From PVC group bacterium (GTDB taxonomy: Bacteria > Verrucomicrobiota > Kiritimatiellia > UBA8416 > PXDI01), in assembly GCA_003565095.1 (NCBI GenBank), contig PXDI01000116.1:1-7831 (forward strand): 7,831 bases of DNA, read 5' to 3'. The notes under the pieces were generated by a model, which saw only the letters and a program-made list of their open reading frames with translations, did not search any database and had not been told where the DNA came from. Numbering within the stretch: the first letter of the stretch is position 1; every line of letters begins with the position of its first letter. Below, piece after piece: positions 1-5,578 of the stretch. The translations under genes were made by a program, and so were the position numbers.

Positions 1-9
1 ATATCTTGC

Positions 10-97
10 CGCCCAGTTTCCGCACAACGCGTTTCATTTTTCTACTCTTGCTCATACGTTGTTCTGCCAGTGACAACAGATTAGTCAAACCGGAACC
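10..97. repeat. 88-bp direct repeat, left copy
   Basis: This segment recurs in the same orientation at 3048-3135 with a single mismatch (A at 56, C at 3094). Identity starts at the CGCCCAG at 10 and ends after CGGAACC at 97; the flanks on both sides differ. At 88 bp it is far too long for a transposition target-site duplication, so a duplicated segment or the footprint of homologous recombination is more likely. Both strands are open across it. The plus strand gives a hydrophobic stretch (FIFLLLLIRC), and the minus strand gives a basic peptide (MSKSRKMKRVVRKLG). The minus frame runs off the left edge, so a partial gene there cannot be excluded. Confidence 0.93.
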
Positions 98-226
98 ATC
101 CGCCAAGCCCAATTTGCGCCCTGTCGTCAATTAGAAACATCTGCACTCATTCAATGAAACCATGCCACATCCGGCAGACAGGATAAAGACAGTTTTGCCC
201 GCCGGACTTAGCGATGGAGAAATCCA
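98..226. other. Spacer between direct repeat and left inverted-repeat arm
   Basis: No convincing gene is present. The plus-strand frame that crosses the direct repeat stops at TAG 132-134. At the inner end, ATGGA-GAAA-TCCAT (214-227) forms a 5-bp hairpin with a GNRA-type loop that directly abuts the inverted-repeat arm. Its role is unknown. Confidence 0.5.
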
Positions 227-263
227 TTACCCATTATTAAAGGCCTGACCCCCTCTGCTTTCC
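227..263 (+). repeat. Inverted repeat, left arm (37 bp)
   Basis: The arm begins TTACCCATTATTAAAGGCCT and is the reverse complement of 3000-3034, apart from two single-base indels. Homology ends at 263, exactly where the truncated gene at 569-237 loses its family-like sequence, so the arm marks a real junction. The core AAAGGCCTGRCC also occurs in a diverged copy at 699-738. No transposase is present, so it could be the end of a non-autonomous element or a scattered REP-like repeat; the sequence does not decide between them. Confidence 0.88.
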
Positions 264-569
264 AGACAAGGATACAACTCCGGCATTAGTTCCCACTAAG
301 GCCCAGACATCGCATTGGGCATCGCCACCTTTGCCTTCCAAGGGCACTTTGTGCTCGGCAACCGCCAATAAGAGCGTGGGATCTTTCATTTCACCAGCTT
401 GGAACAAATCTGCAATTTGCTGCGGGAGGCCGTTCGGCGCGTGGGCGGCATTTTCCCAGCTAACGGCGGTTTCCATCGCGGAATAACCACGTTTCCAGTG
501 TTTTTCAGGATCGCCCAGGCGCGACCGCCAATCACCAGAACACCTAGTAGCAATGTGTATCAGACTCAT
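237..569 (-). pseudogene. Truncated DUF6946-like protein (3' end lost at a repeat junction)
   Basis: This reads as a 110-residue protein from an ATG at 569, with a Shine-Dalgarno GGGAG about 7 nt upstream. Residues 1-102 look like genuine protein. GDPEKHWKRGYSA (18-31), a mid-region LPQQIADLF (48-56) and LLLAVAEHKVPLEGKGG (66-82) recall, from memory, the N-terminal half of DUF6946 proteins, whose function is unknown to me. Related proteins continue after the last strand with more sequence. Here codon 103 starts at 263, the outer base of the left inverted-repeat arm, so the last eight residues (GKQRGSGL) and the stop come from the repeat. The missing C-terminal part is not elsewhere in the window. 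It is probably a remnant of an older accessory gene interrupted by the repeat, though the short product may still be translated. The family name is uncertain; the truncation is better supported. Confidence 0.6.
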
Positions 570-652
570 GGTTTACTCCCTGGAGGCACCCCCCGTTGAC
601 CTAACTGTTTAGTGTTAATTTGAAATTATCCCATGCCGGTTTACAAATGTTA

Positions 653-681
653 TGGATATCCGTTTGCGTTCCTAATTTCAA
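653..681 (-). promoter_or_regulatory. Candidate promoter for the truncated DUF6946-like gene
   Basis: On the minus strand, a -35 TTGAAA (681-676) and a -10 TATCCA (658-653) are 17 nt apart, about 85 nt before the ATG at 569. The -10 box is only a fair match, so this is tentative. Confidence 0.25.
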
Positions 682-698
682 CGCGACACGAAGCGCCG

Positions 699-738
699 TT
701 ATTCATTATCAAAGGCCTGGCCATCCGCTGTTCGAGAT
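699..738 (+). repeat. Diverged third copy of the inverted-repeat motif
   Basis: The motif TTATTCATTATCAAAGGCCT and the bases after it align along their length with the left arm at 227-263, in the same orientation, with about a quarter of positions changed. The strictly shared core is AAAGGCCTG preceded by CATTAT. It sits about 50 bp beyond the stop of the TOPRIM-like gene, so it separates the two-gene operon from the truncated gene and could be an older inner boundary of the cassette. Confidence 0.6.
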
Positions 739-788
739 ATGGTCTTTGGCGAAAAGCGACCCTAATAACTTGTTCTTGATGGGCTCAA

Positions 789-1436
789 TCATAATTTGCC
801 TGGGTATGCGCGTTCGATCTCGCCAATCAGGAAATCGGCAAAGCAGCCAAGCCCCTGGAGGTTGTGCGGATTGGAGCGAGGACGTTGGCCTTTGTTTCGT
901 TTCAGGTTTCTTAACGAATTCCAACTGATGAAATCGGCCGGCAGCCCACCTTTGTCATATCCACGAAAGATTCTTTTGATTTCAGGGAGATAGCCGCATG
1001 AATGTAGAGGCGTGTCGAAATGGCCACTGGCACCAAAGCGGAGCCATTCCTGAAAACATTGCCCATCCGAGTGCAAAGCGTAGAAGTCCTCAAAATTGTG
1101 GTAGGAGAAAAGAAAATCTGGTATCCCTCCGGATTTGCGAGCGTAAAGATCGGCGCAACGCATATCGTTACGGTGATAGAGATCGAAGTCGGCCCAAATT
1201 TGGATGGAGAACTTCCTGTTGTTTTTACGAGTCTCGTTATAGCGTTTTTTAAGCTTTCCGAATGCCCCCGTCTTGACAACCACCTTTTCTGATGCAATGA
1301 ACCGCAAAGGCGGCTCGAATGCACCATCAGACAACGGCTGCCGTTCAAGAAAGCTCTGAAGGCGTTGTAAATACGCCCACTCGGACTCTCCCTCACAGAC
1401 AATGATATGGCGAATACACGGCATAATTAATGTCAC
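789..1436 (-). CDS. TOPRIM-like RloB/AbiLii-type effector of a defence operon
   Basis: This 215-residue protein has the hallmarks of a TOPRIM-like nuclease fold. An N-terminal strand runs into an acidic motif, IIVCEGESEWAYL (11-23), where the first Glu is the expected metal ligand. A second strand ends in an Asp pair, IWADFDLYHRND (80-91; D83 and D85). Next comes SYHNFEDFYALH (111-122), at the place where RloB-like proteins carry a conserved Phe-Glu segment. The C-terminal region is basic (RNLKRNKGQRPR, 176-187). In the AbiL, RloAB and PARIS systems, a TOPRIM-type partner is held by an ABC-type ATPase and, when released by a phage trigger, attacks nucleic acid and stops the infected cell. The start used is the GTG at 1436, which overlaps the ATPase stop by 4 nt (GTGA); an ATG four codons downstream (1424) is the alternative. 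Neither has a clear Shine-Dalgarno, so translational coupling is likely. It looks closer to RloB than to the DUF4435 AriB of PARIS, but family assignment is from motifs only. Confidence 0.75.
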   Translation of the reverse strand: MTLIMPCIRHIIVCEGESEWAYLQRLQSFLERQPLSDGAFEPPLRFIASEKVVVKTGAFGKLKKRYNETRKNNRKFSIQIWADFDLYHRNDMRCADLYARKSGGIPDFLFSYHNFEDFYALHSDGQCFQEWLRFGASGHFDTPLHSCGYLPEIKRIFRGYDKGGLPADFISWNSLRNLKRNKGQRPRSNPHNLQGLGCFADFLIGEIERAYPGKL

Positions 1437-2719
1437 AATGATGGATGTGGGATTCCTGAATAGAATCCGGCAAGATATTGCTTGCGGAAGTTGGTGACAT
1501 TGCGGATGTCCTCGCCTTCCTTTTTCATGTCAACAAGACGACGAACTAGCGTACCGTTCTCTTTGGTCTTCCGGACCAGTGCGATTTCGGAAATGCGCAG
1601 AATTGAATCGTCCAGGAGATCGGTATTGTGCGTCGTTACGATAAGCTGCGCCCCTTGTGTGTTATGGCGCCGCTTCTTGAACATCATCACGATTTCCCGC
1701 ATAAGCAAGGGGTGCAGGGACAGTTCGAGTTCGTCCACGCATAAAACGCCCCCCGTATTCAGTGTGTGAAGAACTAACCCGACAAGACCCGCCAAACGCT
1801 GGGTGCCTGCAGACTCGTGCTTGATGAAATCAAGTTGGGTGGGATTACCAGCGACGTCCTGATGGGTCGCGGTAATCTGAAAGACGTGCCGGTCTCCCGT
1901 TTCAGATCTCCGCGTAATCGTTCCACGCGGGACTCGCTCGTCTGGCGCTAACTCTCGTTGGTCGATGTCAATGCCATCGATGTCAATATCCAAACGGCGA
2001 ACCACATCTGTTATCTCCCGAAGCGCCGCTTTCTCATCCCCATTTAGAGTTGTAGCCAGGACTTCAACGGAAAACGGTAGCGGAATATCGCCTTTGTTTG
2101 GGCATATCAGAACGTTATTTATGAAATATTTGAAGACATCACGCATATCCTGGCTCAATCCGGGGTAGCCCATGCCGATTCTATTCAGAAACGGTTTGGT
2201 TTGCCGCCCTTCGCCGTCGGAGCACTCAACTCGCAGGATCTCGGAAAGCTTTTCCCTAGAATAGGTCTCTGAAAGTAATTTGGATGCAGGCACCACCTTC
2301 ATGGCCCGAATCGTATAAATTGGTTTATGGTCTTTTGCCAAACACTCCTCGATGATTTCTTCGGCGTTGTACTGAATCCGGTACTCGAAGAGCGCGTTTT
2401 CTATAACAAACTCGACCGCGAAGGTTGTATGTATGGACTTTTGGTTCAACATGTTGGGGTCATAGTACTTGACCAACGAGCCGGCCTCCCCGACCAATTC
2501 CTGAAGCGCATAAATCGCCTTGATCACGTTTGTCTTACCCGATGCATTCGCACCGTAGAATGCCATGCAGGGGACAATGCGCGTTTTGTTTCCGGCTTCG
2601 ATGAAGGGCATGATCGCCTGATCCTGATAACCATTCGGAGCCTTTCCCTCCCCGTAGGCAAGGTTAAGCTTTAATTCCAGTATCGAACGAAAGTTCTGAA
2701 TGAAGAATGAATATAACAT
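1433..2719 (-). CDS. AAA15/ABC-type ATPase of an AbiL/RloA/PARIS-like defence operon
   Basis: This 428-residue protein is a complete SMC/ABC-like ATPase. It opens with SFFIQNFRSI (4-13), the usual first strand of this family. Walker A is GANASGKT (56-63), followed by a long, variable helical and strand-rich insert (about 80-300). The signature loop is ESAGTQRL (302-309), Walker B is GVLCVDELELSLHP (324-337; D329 and E330), and the switch histidine is in TTHNTDLLD (362-370). The tail NFRKQYLAGFYSGIP (410-424) matches the C-terminal style of RloA/AbiLi/AriA-type ATPases. In characterised PARIS systems the ATPase scaffolds and restrains the TOPRIM partner until a phage protein is sensed; the same role is inferred here. 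The ATG at 2719 has a Shine-Dalgarno AAGGGA 7 nt upstream and a promoter just before it. All nucleotide-binding motifs look intact, so the gene should be functional. Its product is cytoplasmic. Confidence 0.88.
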   Translation of the reverse strand: MLYSFFIQNFRSILELKLNLAYGEGKAPNGYQDQAIMPFIEAGNKTRIVPCMAFYGANASGKTNVIKAIYALQELVGEAGSLVKYYDPNMLNQKSIHTTFAVEFVIENALFEYRIQYNAEEIIEECLAKDHKPIYTIRAMKVVPASKLLSETYSREKLSEILRVECSDGEGRQTKPFLNRIGMGYPGLSQDMRDVFKYFINNVLICPNKGDIPLPFSVEVLATTLNGDEKAALREITDVVRRLDIDIDGIDIDQRELAPDERVPRGTITRRSETGDRHVFQITATHQDVAGNPTQLDFIKHESAGTQRLAGLVGLVLHTLNTGGVLCVDELELSLHPLLMREIVMMFKKRRHNTQGAQLIVTTHNTDLLDDSILRISEIALVRKTKENGTLVRRLVDMKKEGEDIRNVTNFRKQYLAGFYSGIPHPSL

Positions 2720-2725
2720 GGATTA

Positions 2726-2732
2726 TTCCCTT
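2726..2732 (-). promoter_or_regulatory. Ribosome binding site for the defence ATPase
   Basis: AAGGGA on the minus strand lies 7 nt before the ATG at 2719, within an A-rich leader. It supports that start over any internal Met. Confidence 0.6.
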
Positions 2733-2740
2733 TTTCTTGC

Positions 2741-2769
2741 ATAGTCTGCCATATCCAGCCCCCCGTCAA
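2741..2769 (-). promoter_or_regulatory. Candidate sigma70-type promoter of the defence operon
   Basis: On the minus strand, a -35 TTGACG (2769-2764) and a -10 GACTAT (2746-2741) have the ideal 17-nt spacing. Transcription would start about 15-20 nt before the ATG at 2719, giving a very short leader. The position directly upstream of the two-gene operon and next to a palindrome favours it. Confidence 0.45.
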
Positions 2770-2772
2770 CAC

Positions 2773-2797
2773 AAATAAACAGAAAAATTGTTTATTT
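2773..2797. promoter_or_regulatory. Interrupted palindrome upstream of the defence promoter (possible operator)
   Basis: Perfect 9-bp arms AAATAAACA (2773-2781) and TGTTTATTT (2789-2797) flank a 7-nt centre. The site starts 4 bp upstream of the candidate -35 box of the minus-strand operon, a typical position for a regulator. Read on the plus strand it is followed by a T-rich stretch, so a weak terminator for transcription entering the cassette is an alternative, although the stem is almost all A/T. Confidence 0.45.
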
Positions 2798-2999
2798 TGC
2801 TTTTTTGTATCGAATGGCTGGCGCAGTTGGGAAGCATATCCATGTCAAAGTGCACACTGGTGTGCTCCAGCCCACTTCCGCTGTCGGACAGATTCCGTGG
2901 TAGGCGTCCATCTTGTCACCGGGCAGCTCAATACCGACACCCTATGGGCGGTGCTGACGGCAATCGAAAAGTGTACCACTCCGAAAGCTGCTCAAGAAA

Positions 3000-3034
3000 G
3001 GAAGCAGAGGGGGCAGGCCTTTAATAATGGGTAA
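3000..3034 (-). repeat. Inverted repeat, right arm (35 bp)
   Basis: This arm is the reverse complement of 227-263, apart from two single-base indels. It reads GGAAGCAGAGGGGGCAGGCC on the plus strand at its inner end. Similarity stops at GGGTAA (3034), and 13 bp later the right copy of the long direct repeat begins. Confidence 0.88.
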
Positions 3035-3047
3035 GCTCATTTATTGA

Positions 3048-3135
3048 CGCCCAGTTTCCGCACAACGCGTTTCATTTTTCTACTCTTGCTCATCCGTTGT
3101 TCTGCCAGTGACAACAGATTAGTCAAACCGGAACC
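3048..3135. repeat. 88-bp direct repeat, right copy
   Basis: This matches 10-97 in the same orientation with one mismatch; the two copies are offset by 3038 bp. Recombination between them would remove the whole cassette and leave one copy. In this copy the minus-strand frame stops soon after leaving the repeat, whereas in the left copy it stays open to the window edge. Confidence 0.93.
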
Positions 3136-3315
3136 GAGCTATTTGCAAATGTGGATGAGGTTTGAAAAAGAGGACTCAATTGCAAGCGCCTTTTGGCGAA
3201 AAGCGCGATGTGATCCCACTGCCCAATGGGGAAAGTTCATATTCACTCCTTTGTTGATTTTCGTTCTGAACTGTGCCACTTTCTTCATTTGATATACCAA
3301 AAGAGGCATATATTA
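3136..3315. other. Intergenic leader before the HAD gene
   Basis: No gene is supported. A plus-strand frame from a TTG at 3044 crosses the direct repeat and stops at TGA 3290-3292, but it has no Shine-Dalgarno and a hydrophobic, low-information end. A GC-rich stem-loop lies at 3186-3206 (GCGC and TTTT paired with AAAA and GCGC, loop GGCG); it lacks a T tail, so it is not a standard terminator. No convincing promoter for the following gene was recognised. Confidence 0.35.
3186..3206. other. Stem-loop upstream of the HAD gene
   Basis: GCGC (3186-3189) pairs with GCGC (3203-3206) and TTTT with AAAA across a GGCG loop, with C3190 bulged. There is no U-tract after it on either side. The sequence TTTGGCGAAAAGCG within it also occurs at 745-758. 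Confidence 0.4.
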
Positions 3316-3975
3316 ATGGATCACGCCAAAATCAGCGCTTATATTTTCGATCTGGACGGCACACTGCTGGACTCGGAAGTCCTTTGGGTGGAAGCAACCC
3401 TGAAAACCCTGCGCGATCATGATGCCGAACTTTCCCATGCCGATGTGTTGCAAATGGTTTACGGCAAATCGTGGCATGATGTCTTCCAGGCAATCAATGA
3501 CCGTTTCTCGGATATCAATAAATCGCTGAAAGAGCTGGAAGCAGATATGCGGCGGCATTTCACCGCCATGCGCGACTCGCGGGATGTCTGTATCGCGGGG
3601 TCGATCAAGCTGCTCAAGCAATTGGCCGAAAATTATCCTGTTTGTATTGTTTCAGGATCACCGCGTGAAGATCTGGACGCGGCAGTGGATTTGATGCAGG
3701 TGGGTGATTACCTGCGCTTTACGCTGGCCGCGGAAGACTATGCGCCAGGCAAGCCGGCTCCGGCCGGCTTTTTGAAAGCCGCTGAAATGCTTTCCGTCAA
3801 ACCCGCCCAATGTGTCGTTTTTGAAGACTCCGCCGCAGGAGTAGCCGCCGCACGCGCGGCCGGCATGTATTGCGTCGCACTCGCCCGCCCGGATGCCCCT
3901 CCGCAAGACGTCGCCAAAGCTCATCTCGTGATGGGCTGCCTCGAATCTTTCACCCCCGATATGCTCACACGTTAA
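3316..3975 (+). CDS. HAD-superfamily hydrolase, beta-phosphoglucomutase/phosphatase-like
   Basis: This 219-residue cytoplasmic protein carries all four HAD motifs. Motif I is FDLDGTLLDS (11-20; nucleophile D12, acid/base D14). Motif II is IVSGSPRED (111-119; S113), motif III is GKPAPAGFLKAAEML (145-159; K146) and motif IV is VVFEDSAAGVAAARAAGM (167-184; E170 and D171). The helical cap between motifs I and II (about 22-95) and the GKPAP segment are typical of the HAD-IA group that includes beta-phosphoglucomutase and small sugar-phosphate or phosphoglycolate phosphatases. The substrate cannot be read from the sequence. The ATG at 3316 has a GAGG 9 nt upstream and places motif I at the expected distance from the N-terminus. 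An in-frame ATG at 3226 would add 30 residues that do not fit the family. It is the first gene to the right of the repeat-bounded island. Confidence 0.9.
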   Translation: MDHAKISAYIFDLDGTLLDSEVLWVEATLKTLRDHDAELSHADVLQMVYGKSWHDVFQAINDRFSDINKSLKELEADMRRHFTAMRDSRDVCIAGSIKLLKQLAENYPVCIVSGSPREDLDAAVDLMQVGDYLRFTLAAEDYAPGKPAPAGFLKAAEMLSVKPAQCVVFEDSAAGVAAARAAGMYCVALARPDAPPQDVAKAHLVMGCLESFTPDMLTR

Positions 3976-3984
3976 TCATCGCTG

Positions 3985-4012
3985 TTGACTGTTGCGTGCT
4001 TTGCGCTACACT
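3985..4012 (+). promoter_or_regulatory. Candidate promoter of the HAD-cobO operon
   Basis: A -35 TTGACT (3985-3990) and a -10 TACACT (4007-4012) are separated by 16 nt. The site lies in the 79-bp gap after the first HAD gene and would give a leader of about 35 nt before the ATG at 4055. Confidence 0.45.
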
Positions 4013-4054
4013 GTTTTCTTTCACTCAACAATCTAAAGACCATGGGACTGCAAA

Positions 4055-4954
4055 ATGACAGACAAACTTAGCTTTACACAGGAAGACCTGACCGGATTCA
4101 CCCCCTCCAAGAAGTTTTTTGCCGGTATCGATTCAGATGGTTGCGTTTTCGACACAATGGAAATTAAACAGAAAAAATGCTTCCATACTATCTCCATCCA
4201 GTTATGGCACCTGGAAGAAATTGAGCAATACACCCGCGAAGCGCTGGAATTTATAAACCTCTATTCTCAATGGCGCGGCCAGAACCGGTTTATCGCGCAG
4301 GCACTGGCCTTCGACCTGCTGCGCGAACGCCGGGAAGTTGTTGAATCCGGCGTAAATGTTCCTGAATTGCGCGCCCTGAAGGATATGATTGCTTCCGGCA
4401 TTCCCTTGGGTAATCCAACACTGGAAGAGGCCGTCAAACAAACCGGCAACGCAGAGCTTGCCCTGTGCCTCAAATGGAGCAAACTGGTAAATGAAGAAAT
4501 TGCCCGGACGGTGAAGCAGATTCCGCCGTTTCCGCATGCACGGGAATGCATCGAAAAAATCCGGCACAAAGCCGATGTTATCTGTGTATCCCAGACCCCC
4601 GAAGAAGCACTGGTACGCGAATGGGCCGAGAATGACCTGCTGCAGCATGTAGAAGTAATCGCCGGACAGGAACTGGGAACAAAAAGTGAACACATCAAGC
4701 TGGCAACCGCCGGACGCTATAACGCCGACAACGTCATCATGATCGGCGACGCCCCCGGTGACTACAAAGCGGCTATGTCCAACAATGCGTGCTTCTTCCC
4801 GATTAACCCGGGACATGAAGCAGCCTCATGGGAACGGCTGCTTGAAGAAGGGTTTGACCGCTTTATCTCCGGAACCTTCCGCGGTGATTACCAGCAAAGT
4901 CTGGTTGACGAATTCAACGCACTCCTGCCAGACACCCCGCCATGGAAACAGTAA
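4055..4954 (+). CDS. HAD-superfamily hydrolase of unknown substrate (DSDG type)
   Basis: This 299-residue protein has HAD core motifs around a long helical cap. Motif I is FAGIDSDGCVFDTM (22-35; D26 and D28), where Ser replaces the usual middle hydrophobic residue. The cap occupies about 40-160 and is rich in Glu, Arg and aromatics. Motif II is VICVSQTPEEAL (175-186; S179), followed by a lysine for motif III (K210 or K215) in ELGTKSEHIKLA (206-217). Motif IV is VIMIGDAPGDYKAA (227-240; D232 and D236). The GDAPGD loop suits a phosphatase with small cap-determined specificity. The start is the ATG at 4055, with only a weak GGGA upstream. The 3' end overlaps the following adenosyltransferase gene by 13 nt, so the two are probably translated together. 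A corrinoid-related role is possible from that pairing alone, but the family does not show it. Confidence 0.85.
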   Translation: MTDKLSFTQEDLTGFTPSKKFFAGIDSDGCVFDTMEIKQKKCFHTISIQLWHLEEIEQYTREALEFINLYSQWRGQNRFIAQALAFDLLRERREVVESGVNVPELRALKDMIASGIPLGNPTLEEAVKQTGNAELALCLKWSKLVNEEIARTVKQIPPFPHARECIEKIRHKADVICVSQTPEEALVREWAENDLLQHVEVIAGQELGTKSEHIKLATAGRYNADNVIMIGDAPGDYKAAMSNNACFFPINPGHEAASWERLLEEGFDRFISGTFRGDYQQSLVDEFNALLPDTPPWKQ

Positions 4955-5499
4955 TTAACCGTGCGGCGGATACGGATCAGCCGGCCGCCGGTTTTGTCCA
5001 GGTTTATACCGGCGACGGTAAAGGCAAGACAACCGCCGCGCTCGGACTGGCGATGCGCTGTGTCGGCAGCGGCGGAAATGTCTATATCGGTCAGTTTATA
5101 AAGCAGCACGAATATTGTGAGGTATTGACCGTTCGGCAGCGTTTTCCTGAAATAACACTCGAACAGTACGGCCGCGGATGCTTCATAACAAACGCCCCTT
5201 CAGCGGAGGATATAGAACTGGCGCACAATGGCCTTGATAAGCTGCGACAGGCTTTGCTGTCAGAAAATTACCGCCTGGTGATTGCAGACGAGATTAATGT
5301 GGCGGCGGAACTTGGACTGCTGCAGACTGCTGACCTGCTGGAGCTGTGCCGCTGCCGGCCCGCCGGTGTGGAACTGGTAATGACCGGACGCAATGCACCG
5401 CCTGAATTGATCAATAGCGCCGACCTGGTTTCAGAGATCCGGGAGATCAAACATTATTACAGCGCCGGCGTAACCGCCCGCAAAGGCATCGAGTGCTGA
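4942..5499 (+). CDS. cobO: Corrinoid adenosyltransferase, CobO/BtuR type
   Basis: This 185-residue cytoplasmic enzyme is a good match to CobO/CobA/BtuR, which transfers the adenosyl group of ATP to a reduced cobalt corrinoid in adenosylcobalamin synthesis or salvage. The P-loop is FVQVYTGDGKGKTTAALG (18-35), the distinctive GDGKGKTTA form of this family. A Walker-B-like strand LVIADEIN (112-119; D116 and E117), the VMTGR strand (146-150) and the C-terminal GVTARKGIEC (176-185), equivalent to the usual GIxAQxGIEF ending, complete the assignment. The length is normal. The ATG at 4942 lies inside the end of the upstream HAD gene (13-nt overlap) with no obvious Shine-Dalgarno, so translational coupling is expected. 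No cobalamin riboswitch was recognised upstream; the operon promoter lies before the HAD gene. It may be called btuR or cobA in other annotations. Confidence 0.93.
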   Translation: METVINRAADTDQPAAGFVQVYTGDGKGKTTAALGLAMRCVGSGGNVYIGQFIKQHEYCEVLTVRQRFPEITLEQYGRGCFITNAPSAEDIELAHNGLDKLRQALLSENYRLVIADEINVAAELGLLQTADLLELCRCRPAGVELVMTGRNAPPELINSADLVSEIREIKHYYSAGVTARKGIEC

Positions 5500-5519
5500 A
5501 TCAGGCAATGCTTATCTGC

Positions 5520-5548
5520 TTGAAAATCAGAACTCAACAGGCTACATT
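5520..5548 (+). promoter_or_regulatory. Promoter of the acidic membrane-protein gene
   Basis: A -35 TTGAAA (5520-5525) and a -10 TACATT (5543-5548) have exactly 17 nt between them, about 30 nt before the ATG at 5579. No terminator is seen between cobO and this promoter, so read-through is possible. Confidence 0.55.
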
Positions 5549-5566
5549 TCCTGCCCAAACAAGAAC

Positions 5567-5572
5567 AAGGAG
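5567..5572 (+). promoter_or_regulatory. Strong ribosome binding site
   Basis: AAGGAG is 6 nt before the ATG at 5579, the clearest Shine-Dalgarno in the window. It fixes the start of the membrane-protein gene. Confidence 0.75.
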
Positions 5573-5578
5573 AGACAT

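Larger units (their letters stand above)
570..788. other. Intergenic region with candidate promoter and repeat remnant
   Basis: No gene is supported. Reading leftward, TTGAAA (681-676), a 17-nt gap and TATCCA (658-653) could be a promoter for the truncated gene at 569. A 13-bp palindrome TAATTT-G-AAATTA (616-628) lies between that promoter and the gene. A diverged copy of the inverted-repeat motif is at 699-738. No terminator was recognised after the stop of the TOPRIM-like gene at 789. Confidence 0.4.
2720..3047. other. Upstream region of the defence operon and right boundary
   Basis: This 328-bp gap holds the operon promoter, a 25-bp interrupted palindrome (2773-2797), a short palindrome GCACAC-TG-GTGTGC (2852-2865) and the right inverted-repeat arm. 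One plus-strand frame stays open from 2717 to the TAA at 3032-3034, with no ATG and a first GTG at 2897. Its end (LWAVLTAIEKCTTPKAAQE) looks protein-like and, as with the truncated gene at the other end, runs into the repeat arm. It could be a gene remnant but has no start signals, so it is not called as a gene. Confidence 0.45.

Noticed and set aside
789..2719. Assignment to a canonical PARIS (AriA/AriB) or OLD/Gabija system
   Set aside because: The effector motifs resemble RloB/AbiLii more than DUF4435, there is no UvrD-like helicase partner, and the ATPase carries no C-terminal TOPRIM domain of its own.
10..3135. Direct repeats as a transposon target-site duplication or tRNA attachment site
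   Set aside because: They are 88 bp long, contain no tRNA-like sequence, and there is no integrase or transposase in the window.
745..3205. Shared 14-mer TTTGGCGAAAAGCG at 745-758 and 3192-3205
   Set aside because: A single 14-base match is near the chance expectation for a window of this size, and the surrounding sequence does not align.
3044..3292. Short plus-strand gene starting at TTG 3044
   Set aside because: It has a rare start without a Shine-Dalgarno, lies mostly over the repeat and leader, and shows no recognisable domain.
5500..5578. Cobalamin riboswitch or terminator next to cobO
   Set aside because: The gaps before and after the operon are about 80 bp and show neither a B12-box-like element nor a stem-loop with a T tract.
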